Source of the DNA: Agaricus subrufescens
Lineage: Eukaryota; Basidiomycota; Agaricomycetes; Agaricales; Agaricaceae
Assembly (NCBI GenBank): GCA_029945375.1
Contig: CM057057.1
Span: forward strand, 2,914,001 to 2,978,000
Length of the DNA stretch: 64,000 nucleotides
Direction: 5' to 3'
The first letter of the stretch is position 1; the number at the start of each line of letters is the position of its first letter. The notes beneath the pieces were generated by a model. The model searched no databases. It was given only the letters and a program-made list of their open reading frames with translations, and was not told where the DNA came from. The position numbers and the translations under genes are program-made. This document shows positions 33,066 through 45,200 of this stretch, in pieces.

Positions 33066-35481
33066 ATGCAATCCGACGTTCAAACCCTCCGGTTTCGGGG
33101 TCCAAGCAACAAGGAACCAAAGCCAGCTCTCGAACCGCGCCACACTGGTATTCTTCAGGATCAGTTACGCAGGTATATATCCTTTGAATAAGTCAGAAGC
33201 GCATATATGAATTGTCTCTAGGGCTCAGCGTAGGCCATGGGTTCCAAGTTTCTCCGTCGCCTTCCGAGTCATGCTCTTGGTTCGGGTAACTAGCGCTATG
33301 TTTTCCAATATCGACGATTGTGACGAAGGCAAGTTTGTTGTGTCGTTACCTAGACACATAATTTCTATTCTGACCACTGTCCAGTGTACAATTTCTGGGA
33401 GCCCCTCCATTTCTTCATTCATGGATACGGTTTCCAGACGTGGGAGGTTGCTCCTCAATATGCCCTTCGGAGCTGGGCCTACGTACTCCTTCATAGCTTT
33501 CCCGTCAAGCTAGTAGCCTTCTTGCTAGGCAATGACAAAGTGAGTCAAAAGCCGAACAATCTTGAATCTATATAATTGACTCAGTTGTTCATTAGCGATC
33601 TGCATTTTTTGCGGTCCGCTGTCTTCTCGCACTGGTGTCTACGGTTGCTGAATGCTCTTTCTACCGTGCCGTTGTCTCGAGAGTGAATGACCGAGTTGGT
33701 CGTTATCTTTTCTTTATGATGCTCTTCAATGCCGGCATGTGGAACGCATCTACAGGTGGAGTTGACCAACTAACTAACGGGCATAGCTAACCGCATTCTT
33801 TAGCCTTATTACCTTCGTCATTTACTATGTACACGACAGCTATGGCCATGGCGTACGCTCTCGGACCTGCCTCTCTCAATAATTACCGACGGACTTTGGC
33901 CGCGACCCTCTATTTCGCTCTTGGTGCGATTATTGGATGGCCATTTGCTTTGGCGATTTCAGTCCCGTTCGTGTTAGAGGAGCTTTTCGTATTCGGAGAC
34001 GATAAAGTAGCTCCCGAAATCAAAGCCAATTGGTTCACACAGCGATTCCGAGGGTTTTTAACGGCATTTTTGACTGCCAGCCTGATTTTCGTAAGCTATA
34101 TTACTATTACTCGACATGAAAACTGACTGGGTCTTCAGGTCCCTGTGATTACCATTGATTCTTGGGCATACGGAAAGTTTACGGTTGTGCCTTGGAATAT
34201 AATCAAGTACAACATCTTTGGAGGCGCTCAACGAGGGCCTGATCTTTACGGGACGTCACCTTGGCACTACTATATCAGCAACCTACTGCTTAACTTCAAT
34301 TATATGCTGCCCCTGGCTCTCATTTCATGGCCTGCGTTAGCCGTCACATACGTCATCGATCGCAGGCGCCTAGGATTTTCAACTCCCAAGAATGATCAAA
34401 GCTCGCCGTTTACTCTTCTCGCACTTCGGCTTATGCCCTTCTACTTGTGGCTGGCTATCTTGACTGCTCAAGCTCATAAAGAAGAACGATTTATGTTCCC
34501 TGCCTACCCTCTATTATGCTTTAATGCGGCTGTGACGTTATACTTGTTGCGTGGATGGATGGAAGTAGCATTCATCAAGGTCACAAGGTCACCCTATCAA
34601 GTAGGTGGTTCAACCTTCCATGACTTCTCACTCATCCATCTCTTCCACAACAAATGCAGGCATCACAAACTCTATTGTTTCGCAACTTCACGCTATCCAT
34701 CGTCGTCGGAACCTCTTTTCTATCACTATGTCGAATTCGTGCGATGTGGGAGTACTATCATGCACCTATGACAGTTGCATCTGTGTTTGAAGCTACTGAA
34801 CTACCACGGCTATTGAATGACACCAACCTCCTTCCCATTTTCCCCTTAGGTACACGGGAAGAAGACATACCTGCAATTGACCTCACTCCTGTGAAACATT
34901 TCGATTTGACTGTTTGCCTTGGAAAAGAGTGGCACCGTTTCCCAAGCCATTTTCTAGTTCCCAGTGGCGTCCGCGTAAGATTCATCAAAAGCGCTTTCGA
35001 CGGCCAATTACCCCGGCATTTCGAAGAGGCTCATCTTCCCGTCGATGACTCATGGTGGCCGAGGCCAGCGACAAGATATATTCCAGAGGATGTCAATGAT
35101 TTAAACAAGGAAGATATGTCCCGTTATGTGCGTCAGCTTATGGTGCTGTATGTCGTTATTTCTGACCTGTTGTTCTGGTTGCAGGTACCGTTGGAGACTT
35201 GTGACTACCTGGTTGACCTCGACTACCCGCTACACCCCATTGAATCCCCTCTAGAGCCGCGATATGCATCCCAGAATGTAACATGGGAACGTACATTCTG
35301 CAAGCCATTCTTGGATGCTAGATACTCTTCGCTTCTGACTCGTGTGCTCTGGTTGCCCGGAGAAGCATGGCAGAACGAAAATGAGTTCGGTGACTACTGC
35401 CTACTGAAGAATAGGGCTCTCGTCCAAGCCAAGCAAGAAAAAGTGAAATTACTGCTCCTCGAGGGTAGTATAAAGCCATAG
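33066..35481 (+). CDS. ALG9: Dolichol-phosphate-mannose alpha-1,2-mannosyltransferase ALG9 (GT22)
   Basis: Eight exons: 33066-33172, 33222-33328, 33385-33539, 33596-33755, 33804-34090, 34139-34600, 34660-35127, 35185-35481; 680 aa. Intron 2 has a GC donor (GCAAGT) inside the most conserved motif, giving DDCDEVYNFWEPLHF. Other GT22 landmarks are YGFQTWEVAPQYALRSWAY, NAGMWNAS, GWPFALAIS and AHKEERFMFPAYPL. The last intron (35128-35184) is 57 bases without a stop. ALG9 is a multi-span ER protein that adds the seventh and ninth mannoses to the lipid-linked oligosaccharide for N-glycosylation. The N-terminal 40 residues are polar and cytosolic. The first exon was inferred from frame continuity (MQSDVQTLRF). 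Confidence 0.93.
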
Positions 35482-35647
35482 TCCTGTCGTCCCTTTAGAA
35501 ATCAGAGTTGGTACAAAAGGATAGGAACTATATATAGTCACGCCTGCATCTCTCCCCCACTCCGTCAGCATCCAAGCTTTTCGAATTGTATCGCCGGACT
35601 TGAATTTACTCTAGAGTGTTGTCTAGCCAATATACAATAACGGAGAC

Positions 35648-37925
35648 ATGACGACGGGAACAAGGCAATTCACTCTTCGTCCGCCTCCGTCGTCACCCTC
35701 TCTAGCCGCCCTCCTTGAAGTAGAACCTCCATCACCTATCGTATCACCTTCTGATCTTTCTTCCTTCCATTCTTCTGGCGAGATACCCATTCTACTATTT
35801 GATAGTTCTCATACGATAGTGGTGCCTCCCGAAGAGCGAGATCAAAGTCTGTTCTCAAATCCCATCTCCCACCCGCGGTCATGTGGACTACCCTCAAATC
35901 TGAATCCCGACGTCGTTGACTTGGACTCGGACGGGTTCCCGAATCCGTCTGCGGGTATCAGCCTCAAACACATGATGAAAACAAGCCTCATCTTTGATTC
36001 CTTTGGCTGTCACACGCTAGAGAGTGAGGAGTCTCAGCGCCCCTCAGGCTGGTCGTCTAGCCTTTCGACGGGAGAGTTTACAAGCGATAGCATCGACGCC
36101 GCTGAACATGAAATTGAACTCTATAATGATTCTTGGTTAGACGCACGCAGCTGGAAGACCTCCGACACCGCACGCAGCTGGAAGACCTCCGACACCGAAA
36201 AATTCCCCTCTTTACGACTGGAGCATGGAAACTATGCTGATGCCGAAGAAACCTTGTATACCCAGGATTCAAGTTCAGCTGATACACCACTGGTAGAATC
36301 GGATCTCGTTGTGTATGCTTCGCCACCCGCTTCAAGCTTGAATCTGAATCACCATAAACGGGGCCACTCTGTCCCAATCGCTCGAGGTATATAACTGTAC
36401 TTTCTTCCTATGACGTTTACATCGTTCATATATTATACTGATAACAGATCATCTTATTTCCGGTCCTAGCTCTGCTGACATTACCTCAATAGACCCATGC
36501 GTAGAAGCCTGCAGCATCCAGGGAATTGCAACCCTGAGTTCATTCTCGCTTTCGAGAAAGCCTGCAATGCATATCACTTGTCCCTCTTCTACCACGAGGA
36601 GGGAGTCTGGCACAATGGCTTCCACGTTGTCGGTGTCACAGTCCCAGATCACTCCGAAGAAGCAAGATGCAGGAAGAATTCCAAGAGGCTCGACCAATAA
36701 CGCTTCTCCCGAAACCGATGTCCCACCGCTGAGCGAAAAACATTCCCTATCTTTATCCTCTCACGTACTACCGCACCACCCAAGTTTACTTGTACCTCGA
36801 TCTCCGCCATCACCCCCTACAAAAACTACGGGCACGCCGCAAAGTTCTCCACGTTGCAGTTACCCGTGGCTACAGAATATCATCATTGGTCTCGTAATCG
36901 ACCAAGAAGGTTTCCGCAGCATCGAGCCTATGTTTGAAATGATCGGGAATAGAAGAGTACGCTTGGAATCTGGGACTAAGGAACTAGATGTTGTCATGTT
37001 CATGCCCACGATGAAGCAAGCTTATCGTTTTCACTATGCCCCCTTCGACGGACTACCGATTCTGAGGCGTTTAACTGTGAACGGTGACGAAAGTCGTGAC
37101 TTTCTTTCCCGTCAAGCCTACTTGGGCCTCAAATCGAACGGAGTGTATATCGTTCATGGGACAGAGGTTGCTTCACCTACTGCGGTATCACCGGGAACAT
37201 CTGTTTCCGCGCACAATGGCCTCGAGATGGCTCATACCGGTGACCGAACCCAAGGACAGCCTAAACTATATTGGTGGTTTGAATACTCTATCGAAGAATG
37301 TAAAGCAGACCAGCCGGGCAGATATCTAGACGGGGAGAGGGTTTTGATTCCCTTGACGTTCAGTTGCTCGCCGGGATTGATACACCCCAGTCAAGGAAAG
37401 AAGATCAAACTGATGCATATAGTCAGGAAATCAGTTACGCCAAAGCTTGTGGCGGAAAGGAAGCAGCAACCCTTCCGTTATTCTGGGACGAAGACGTCGG
37501 CATCCTCTCTACTAGGGCCTACTTTGACCCCGAAAATGAGCTTAGAATCTCAATTTATCTCGCCGTCCTCTGCAGTGAATCAAACCTACAATTTACACAG
37601 GAGATCCCATTCTAACCCTCGCGAACGTAAAGTACCTGACGTACGGACAAAGACTTCCCAAGTCAACAATGCGAAGGGCAGCCCTTCTGACAGTACTAAG
37701 ATTGGCGTAGACTCGAGATCAACACACCGCCGCAGAGCCTCATCTGCCGAAGCGTACCCTAGACTTCGACATATCATCCCTCCTTCTCGTCTTCGACAAC
37801 TTCTTGAAGAAGGCCGAAATGACCACGAAACCCAACACAATGGGCCTTATAACAAAGCGGCACCTAGTCCTCCTTTGGATTTCTTCCCCCTCAAACCTAG
37901 CCCACGATTTAGAGTCCACCAATAG
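35648..37925 (+). CDS. Conserved basidiomycete protein of unknown function
   Basis: Exons 35648-36386 and 36493-37925; 723 aa. The N-terminal 360 residues are Ser/Pro-rich and disordered and include a perfect 9-residue duplication (ARSWKTSDT twice). A folded core at about 355-560 starts near WLQNIIIGLVIDQEGF and includes MFMPTMKQAYRFHY, LYWWFEYSIEEC and LIPLTFSCSPGLIHP. I recall similar sequences in other Agaricomycetes annotated as hypothetical, but no named domain. The C-terminal 160 residues are basic and disordered. The intron (106 bases) is about twice the usual length here; a 15-base in-phase microexon (36457-36471, ATCATC...) flanked by CAG and GTCC is possible but weakly supported. 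Confidence 0.7.
36143..36196 (+). repeat. Perfect 27-base tandem duplication in coding sequence
   Basis: Copies at 36143-36169 and 36170-36196 are identical and in frame, duplicating nine residues. Absence of any substitution suggests a recent event or length polymorphism. Confidence 0.9.
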
Positions 37926-38419
37926 AGAATTTGTGATTTTGGAGGAATACATATGTGATCTGAATCAATTATTATACAAAGAAAAAAAGGAGGAAGGTTG
38001 AGGAGCTTTAAGGGTATATCAAGGTCCTAAGTGAATCCAATGGGGTGAAAAAAAAAATGTGAATTTGAGAGCCAAATTCTAGGGGTAAAAAAAAAGGATG
38101 TGTAGACAGTTCGATTGGTTGCAATGGAGAACATTCATGAATCAAAATGAAGAGTTCAGAAGTTGTGAAAACATTTTGCCGAGAGAAGTGGAGATGGAAA
38201 TTGAGGGGTTTAACAACGGCGTTCCAAGATACCGACAGGTTGACAGATCGGTGCGAAAGTGCATATATGCTCGAAAGCATGCCGGCAATGGGTAAAGTCG
38301 AAGTTCTAGGATTAATATGTTAAGATAAGGTCAGTTCATCTAGGTAAGTAGGGTTTTGGGGTGATGGATTTTCGTTGAGTGGACATAAAGGGTACAAGGA
38401 TATGAAGATACGCAAGCAT
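37926..38419. other. Intergenic, 494 bases between convergent genes
   Basis: 3' flanks of the unknown gene and the Rho-GEF-like gene. Contains A-runs at about 38047-38055 and 38087-38096, plausible for 3' processing regions. No gene seen. Confidence 0.4.
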
Positions 38420-40981
38420 CTAGGAAACAGGGAGATGACGGGCGGGATCAGAAGTCTGATTTCCAAGGATGGAACTCGGGCTTGATGTCAGAACAGCAGG
38501 GTTGCCAAGTATGAATGCAGAGTTATTCTGTGCCCGATCACATTTTTGAGCCAGACTCAATGTAGCGTCAGCAGCTCGCTTCATGAGCGGACGTGCCGGC
38601 GCAGTTGAGGGCGTATTGTCAAGTAAATCTGGTATATGCACCTCGGTGAGATGGATGCGGGCTTACGAAACTTGATATTCACCTCGATAAAGCAAGACGT
38701 ATCTCATAATCCTTTGGGTGGGTAAGATGGCCAGGTCTCGCACAGGCGGCTTCCTGGTATGGCTAGACCGTCGTTGCCGCTCGTGCCCGTGCAAGGAGAT
38801 TGAAGTCGGAGGGGGTGCATGTCTCTCCTTTCTCCTTGCCGTAGAGATAGTCGAGCCCAAGTCGGAAATAGAACTCATACTCCTTCGCCAGGAATTCACT
38901 TTTCTGAGTGGTTTCGAAGCCGCTTCATCATATTCATACATTTCGTCAGTCGAGCCTCCGCCTAGCTTGATGGCTCTGCTGAGTTTTCTACCTCGCAGCG
39001 AAAGTTTTGATTCAAGTTCGGTTTCATATCCTCCGTCTTTGAACCACATTCCAACGGACCCACACCACCTGACTAGCGCATCTTCTATGGCTTCTTCAGC
39101 ACCTAGAAAAGCAGCGGCAACTCCCCAAGCACTTGGATTTCTCTCCATCTGACCCAAGTAAGACTCGCTGACTCGAGTCAGCTCCTCAGCATACTTCAAC
39201 ATCAAGGGAGGTGGAGTAGTCTCGGTGTTTGAAGCTAAAAGTATTTGTAACGAAGCCAAGTAATGCCTTTCCGTTCGGACGAGCTCGCGACATGTGAAAA
39301 GTACTCTTTGTGCCGTTTGCCAATGCTGTGATGGTCGTGACCCTGCAGTTGACGCTGAGTTATGGCGCTGAAGCCGAAGCGGAATGGAGGTCGGAGAGGA
39401 AGTATGAGAGTAGTCCGCCGAAGTGTGTGAAGGGTGTGCATCATAATCGAGCAGAGCCTCCTCCTTCGATCCGAATAGTATCAAGTCCGCATCCCAGACA
39501 GTATCACTGCTATCTTCTCTGCCAGACAAATCTCGCCTTAAACGAATTCCTGCTAATACTTCGATGAGTGCCTCATCGGTTACTTCTCTGTCTGTCATTG
39601 CCATAGCAAATGTCCACCGTCGTCTTGGGGGTTGATGATCCTGCCCGTGAAGAGAAAAAGAAGGTGAATGAGGGGTGTAAACGGAATGGGTTCGTGAAGG
39701 AGGGCAGCTCTGAATGTAGTCTGCGTAAGGGGAGCGGGCCGTTCCGGACTGAGAGTTTAAATCGGCTTCAGAATCATTTATTTCCAATGTAAATTTAGGG
39801 CGAGGGCGAGAAGCGTGAGGGTCCAATGTAGCAGCTGACATGTCAGTGTTTCCAGAGGCTGTGATGCTGGACGGTCTCGATACTTTCCTGACGGGAGGTG
39901 ATCGAGCTTTGTGGAATTGTTCCACTTCATTTGGTTCGGGATGAATTGGATTCGAATGCTTGAAAGTGGGATTTAGTTGAGAAAAGAGACAACAACCCCA
40001 CAGTCCTAAGATACGTACCGAAAGGGGTGTTTTGAAGAACGAGTCGTCCTTCCCGCTAGGCTCCGGCGTTGAGCGCCACCAAGACCACTTTCTCGGAGAC
40101 CCAGACGAGGTAGAGCTGTTTGCGGTGCAGGACATTATGGCCTGACTGTTGGCAGTATCTGAGGATAGCCTTGGAGAACGTCCGCTGAGCTTTCTCATCA
40201 ATCTCGAGCCCTTGATTGTTATGGAACTCGACAGGTTGCGTCCGTGATCGCTGTGGGAACGAGGGGGTGCACAAAGAGTGAAAGGGGATGATATCTGGGA
40301 TATGGTGGCAACAGGAGCAGCGGGGTTACCGGTCGCGGCGGCAGCGGCCGCTGCGCCAGACGACGAGGAGACCATCTGCGCCAACGGTACGGATGGACTC
40401 CAGCGGCATTTCGTCATTTTGCCATCATGAGATGATAGCTGAACAGGTGTGTCATAATCCGAGGAATAGGCATCCTGTTTAAAAGGTAGAATGTGTGTCA
40501 GAGACTGCTGTCGTAATGAGGCCAGTGGTGGAGATTGTGCGGCACGGGATATGTGTTCGAAGTCGATATCTAGGTCGCGATCTTCCACGAAGGACAAGGG
40601 AGGAAGAACGGGAGGGATGCGAGATATGCTGGGTTTGCGTAGTTTTTTGCTGCGCCGGGGAGGGATTTCGGGCAAGAGAGTCAGCATGGGGGAGGCGTCT
40701 GCAGACGGGGGCAGGGGGAGGAACAAGGGGAGGGAGTAGCGATTTTGAGCAGGGAACGGGACACTGGAGGTTAGTTGGCGTGCAGGAGAGCCATTCGCGC
40801 CTCCTGAGGCAAATGGGTTCAGTGACAGGTGGTGGTTGGAATGATGTTCATGTGTGCCAGGAACCATCGCCTGATTGGCCTTTGCGCTGGCATGATAGGC
40901 GGACGACGATGCGTCGGAAATGGCCTCGAGCGACCACGCGGTCCTACTCGGTTGACGGTGGATATTAGGTTTGCAGTTCAT
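38420..40981 (-). CDS. Rho guanine-nucleotide exchange factor-like (DH domain)
   Basis: Exons 40981-40019, 39958-38683 and 38628-38420; 815 aa. The 60-base intron 1 contains no in-frame stop. The N-terminal 530 residues are Ser/Pro-rich and disordered, with a poly-Ala run (about 227-233). A Dbl-homology domain starts near AQRVLFTCRELVRTERHYL, the first conserved helix, and its last helix reads DLAILPTQRIMRYVLLYRDLL. Between them lies an unusually long charged, Ser-rich insertion. No PH domain follows; the protein ends about 65 residues later. DH domains activate Rho-type GTPases in polarity and the cytoskeleton. The frame extends upstream to a TTG; the ATG at 40981 is the first Met. Confidence 0.75.
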
Positions 40982-41147
40982 GTATGCGCCGACCGCCCCC
41001 TGACTCTGCCGCGGCGGGGTGTCTGTGACAGGCGGCTCGAGGATGCTATCAGACGCACGCCGACAGCCGAGCAAGCGCTGAGCGGTTCTGGCGGGAGGAA
41101 GGCCGGGACAGGAGCGCTCGCGAACGTTTGAGCCGGCTATGCGCGAT

Positions 41148-41155
41148 TGACGTCA
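41148..41155. promoter_or_regulatory. Palindromic CRE/ATF site TGACGTCA
   Basis: A full TGACGTCA palindrome 46 bases upstream of the RIB7 start, inside the 219-base divergent promoter shared with the Rho-GEF-like gene. bZIP factors of the CREB/ATF type bind this sequence in fungi; occupancy here is inference. Confidence 0.45.
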
Positions 41156-41200
41156 CCGTCGTCACCACATCATATATCGCCCCTTGGCGCATCACCCCCC

Positions 41201-42147
41201 ATGCCTCCCCCCGCCTTCCTCGCCTCCGCCCTCGCCCACCTCCGCGACGGCCCCCCCGCGGACAGGCCACACCTCACGCTCACCTTTGCCCAGTCGCTGG
41301 ACGCCAAGATCGCGGGCGAGCACGGCAAGCAGCTGATTCTCAGTGGAGCCGACAGTATGGTCATGACCCATTGGATGCGCACCATGCACGACGGAATCAT
41401 GGTCGGCATCGGCACAGCAGTCAACGACGATCCCCAGCTGAACGGTGCGGCACAAGCGTCCTCTCTGATGCTGCTCACCTTGCAAACAACCTCGCATCCT
41501 AGCCCGCCACCTGCCCGCACGCCCTGACGGCCTCCCTCACCAACTTCCGCGTCCCATCGTCTTGGACCCACGGTTGCGGCTCTCTCCCAGCTGCAAGCTT
41601 GTCAAGAATTTCGGTGCCAATGCAGGCTTGCAACCCTGGATTATTTGTGCGACCCCCACGGACATCGCAGAACGCCGGGCCTGGCAAGAAAGACATGAGG
41701 CACTAGTGGCGGCGGGGGCGTTGCTCGTCCAGGTTGATTCTACTTCGAATTGTGGGTATCTAGTTGGTCGAACCCAGCCGTGGGCCTTCTCTTCTAGCCG
41801 ACTCACGTAAAGCAGTCCTCCCATTACCCTCCGTCCTCCATAGACTTAGAACACTAGGAATTCGCTCTCTCATGATAGAGGGCGGCGCTCGCCTTATCGA
41901 TTCCTGCCTCCAAGCCAGCTCTCTCGTCGATGCCCTTATACTGACTGTCGCCCCAACCCTCGTCGGTGCAACGGGCCTTACTTATGCATCCCATATCCCA
42001 TCAGGGGTAAGCAATATCCCTCTCTCTCACGATTCCCTTGGAGCTAGAACTTCTTGCCTGCAGATACCCCATTTGAAACATCACTCTACCCAAGTTATTG
42101 GAAAAGACGCCGTCATTATTTTTAAAACAGAAAATGTCGAAGCATAG
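41201..42147 (+). CDS. RIB7: Riboflavin biosynthesis diaminopyrimidinone-phosphate reductase
   Basis: Four exons: 41201-41444, 41503-41751, 41798-42006, 42064-42147; 261 aa. The family core is TLTFAQSLDAKIAGEHGKQ, SMVMTHWMRTMHDGIMVGIGTAVNDDPQLN, and later GIRSLMIEGGARLIDSCL with the nucleotide-binding EGG loop. The last intron (42007-42063, 57 bases) has no stop and would go unnoticed by ORF calling. The enzyme uses NADPH to reduce 2,5-diamino-6-ribosylamino-pyrimidinone phosphate, the second step of fungal riboflavin synthesis. The start at 41201 follows a C-rich leader; an upstream open stretch lacks an ATG. Confidence 0.92.
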
Positions 42148-42242
42148 TTTCGCATTCCCGATTTTATATATATATACATGTACGAAGCTAGAAAGGGATA
42201 GATATAACATTACAGTCCAAACCGTAGAGATTTATGGTACCA

Positions 42243-45200
42243 TCACTCGTCCTCAGAGGATCGATCATCGTAAAGAAGCACGTAGTCGATCGCTTGGCCT
42301 TGGCTGCGGCCGGTCGTCGCATCCTCAACCTGTGAAGCAACGTCTTCCCACACTTCCCCATCTGACGATGGTACACTTAAGATAGAGATCTCCGAATCTC
42401 CGTCAGAGCCGATACCGGAAGATGACGACGGTACGGTCAGAGTTCCGGCTGTAAGCGTTCCACTAGTCAGTGTGCTTGTCCCACGGCCTTGGACCTGACT
42501 TTCTCCCTCGATCACGCTCATCCCTTGTCCGTTGAATTGCCCAGAAGCATCCGCATGGGCAGATTGCGGCATGATAACGAGAGAGGATGCCATTGACCTG
42601 TCTGACTCATCACTCAAATGTGCATCTGCAACAACGATACTAATGGTACCCCTGAGTACTGAAAAAATCACCATATAAAAGGAGAACGTACTCAATCCAG
42701 ATACTGTCGCCAAATAGCACGCCTTCAGAATCCCGAAGTCTCCAGTAGCTGACATATCGGCCCGCCACATCGGGAGCCTAAGAAATTTATTAGTATCCTT
42801 TAACGTTAAGAACCGCAGTACTTACTTTCAACTCCCCTGTCCACAATTCTATTTCACTTCCCGATTTGACTAGGCCGACAGATACTGCGGCATCTTTAGT
42901 GGTACCGAGCATATCGCCTGCTACACAGACAAGTTCTGTCGCCTCCGGCCAATCATTATCCGAGTCGTTCAACATTCTCCAGCACTTCATAAATTCAGCG
43001 CCGGGCGGGAAAACTTGCCCCTCAGAGACGGTCACATCTTCAATAAAGTTGGCAGTTAGGTACATCTTGTCCTTGGGTTGTTCCATATTCTCCGAAACAG
43101 AGTTTCTACGTCGACCATCCTCTTCCTCTCTGCTTTCAAGTTGCTTTCCACTTTCGGAAATGCTATCCATCAATATGGGGTGTGAGTCCTCCAACGACAC
43201 CACCGAGGGGGTGTCAAACTTCGGCGATAATCCCTGCTCCCCCAACAACATCGCCAGCGTCTGACGCGATACTGTAACAGGTGGAACAGACTTCTGCTGC
43301 ATGTTTGACGACGCTGCCTCAACTGGGGCACTTAAGAGTGCTTCTTCACCGTTAAGAGGAGAAGGGACAAAACTGATATCGGGAGGGGATTGCGATCTTT
43401 GCTCAAATTTGACAGATATATCGCAAAGGGGAGGAGAGTCGACCGACGGTATGAGGTGTGCCAGTTCAGTAGCGGTAGCGGGCCACGTCATTTCCGAGTT
43501 GAGACATCCAGGTTCACGATAAGGCTTCACAGAGTTCGATAAGCCCGCGCCTGCTTGACTCTCCGGTACATCCTCAACCTTTTCGTCTCCATGCAGTGTG
43601 AGTAAGGGCCATTCATCGTTCCGGTCGACGCTTTCGGTGAGATTCAACCGTGAATGCTCCTCTTCCAGCGGAATTCGAATAAGAGAAGGCGAGATCTCAT
43701 CGAGACGGGGAATCAGCTTGGGATGTACAATCGGGGTCTGAAGACCAGGTTCATTGGATAAGGGTGATGCACGCATATATCCCCAAACGAAGGGGCTAGA
43801 CGGCTCTGGAGGTACTGGGATGAGTTGAGGCTGATCATTGCCATTGCCGACTTCCTCAGCCTGAGTATTCCTTGAGGAGGTAAAAGGAAATGAGCTCTTT
43901 TGGGGGCAGATGCTTGAAACCAAAACCTCGGGTGTTTTCATCTTTAGCAAAGGGTGGCTCTTGGGATGTAAAGCAATCGGGTGCGCTTCGCATATATCAC
44001 AAAGATCAAAGTCAGGACAGTCCTGGTGCATGCACTTATACCGCACTCCATGGATACGCCTGGCGCAGACTATCAAAGGATGTCAATTTCTACATTTCGT
44101 ATTAAGGTACTTCGCCCCACGACTCACTGTTACAGGACGCATAATGCACTGCTAGATTATCTAAACGCTGTCGTTTCTGAATGATACAGTCAGTCAATAT
44201 GATTAAACGAAATAATAGTGTCTTACAATGAAGTCCTCAGGACGTCGGAGCCTAGCAAATCCATGACCGGGGTGTTGTATTTCCGTGATGCTACGAAATA
44301 TTGAGCGCCATCAACTTCAAGAGCTTATTCGACACGTTACCTGAAACAAGTTGAGCAGGTATCAAAGTCTGGACAATCTAGACATTTCTGGGTACCGTCG
44401 TTAGCTAAAGTTTATAGATTATTGGAGGATACTCACATAACGGTCCCCTTCAATGCGTGAATCGCACAGATCGCATGTAGCATGGTGGACAGTAGCTTCT
44501 ACCGCTGCCTGATGCAAACTAGAGTCCAAATCTCTCACAGACGGACGCTCTGGCATCTTGTGAACAATAACACGGCCAGGTTCGGCGACCCCGAAAAACT
44601 CGTGGTGGGGGTTGTGTCTATCTTTACCTCCGGAGAAAACGCAATTGTCGCACAAATCATAATCTATGCATGACGATGAATATTTGATACGGAAGGTATT
44701 CCCATGAGCATTTACCAGGACAATCTAAACATTTGTGTCTCAGACCGATGACAGTGTTGTCACAACCATCGCATAGGATACCAGTATGAACCACCGCTCG
44801 AGGTTGAGGAGTGCCTCTGGGAGAATTTTCTCGAGGTGTAATAGGGACAATAGGTGGAGGGATGAAGGGGGTTGTTGGAGTTATGCCGCGAGGTGTTTGT
44901 GAATCTGTGGACATCGCACAAACTACTGGTGACTCAGGATTCCATGATGCCTGACTGGCTGGTGGTACAGTAGCCCAGGGAGTTAGGTGTGAAGGAACCT
45001 CACTTCGCCTCCACTGATGGCTTCCCATGGTTCCAAAGCAGAAAGAAGAGGCCTTTCCGGAACAATCTATGCACTAAAGTAAAGAAGAGATCAGCTTGAA
45101 TCATTCGACCGAACTCTGACACACCTCTACAACTTTGCAGTAGTCGCACATGATCCATGATTTCCGCTTACTAAGAGCACAGACGGAACACAATGGCATA

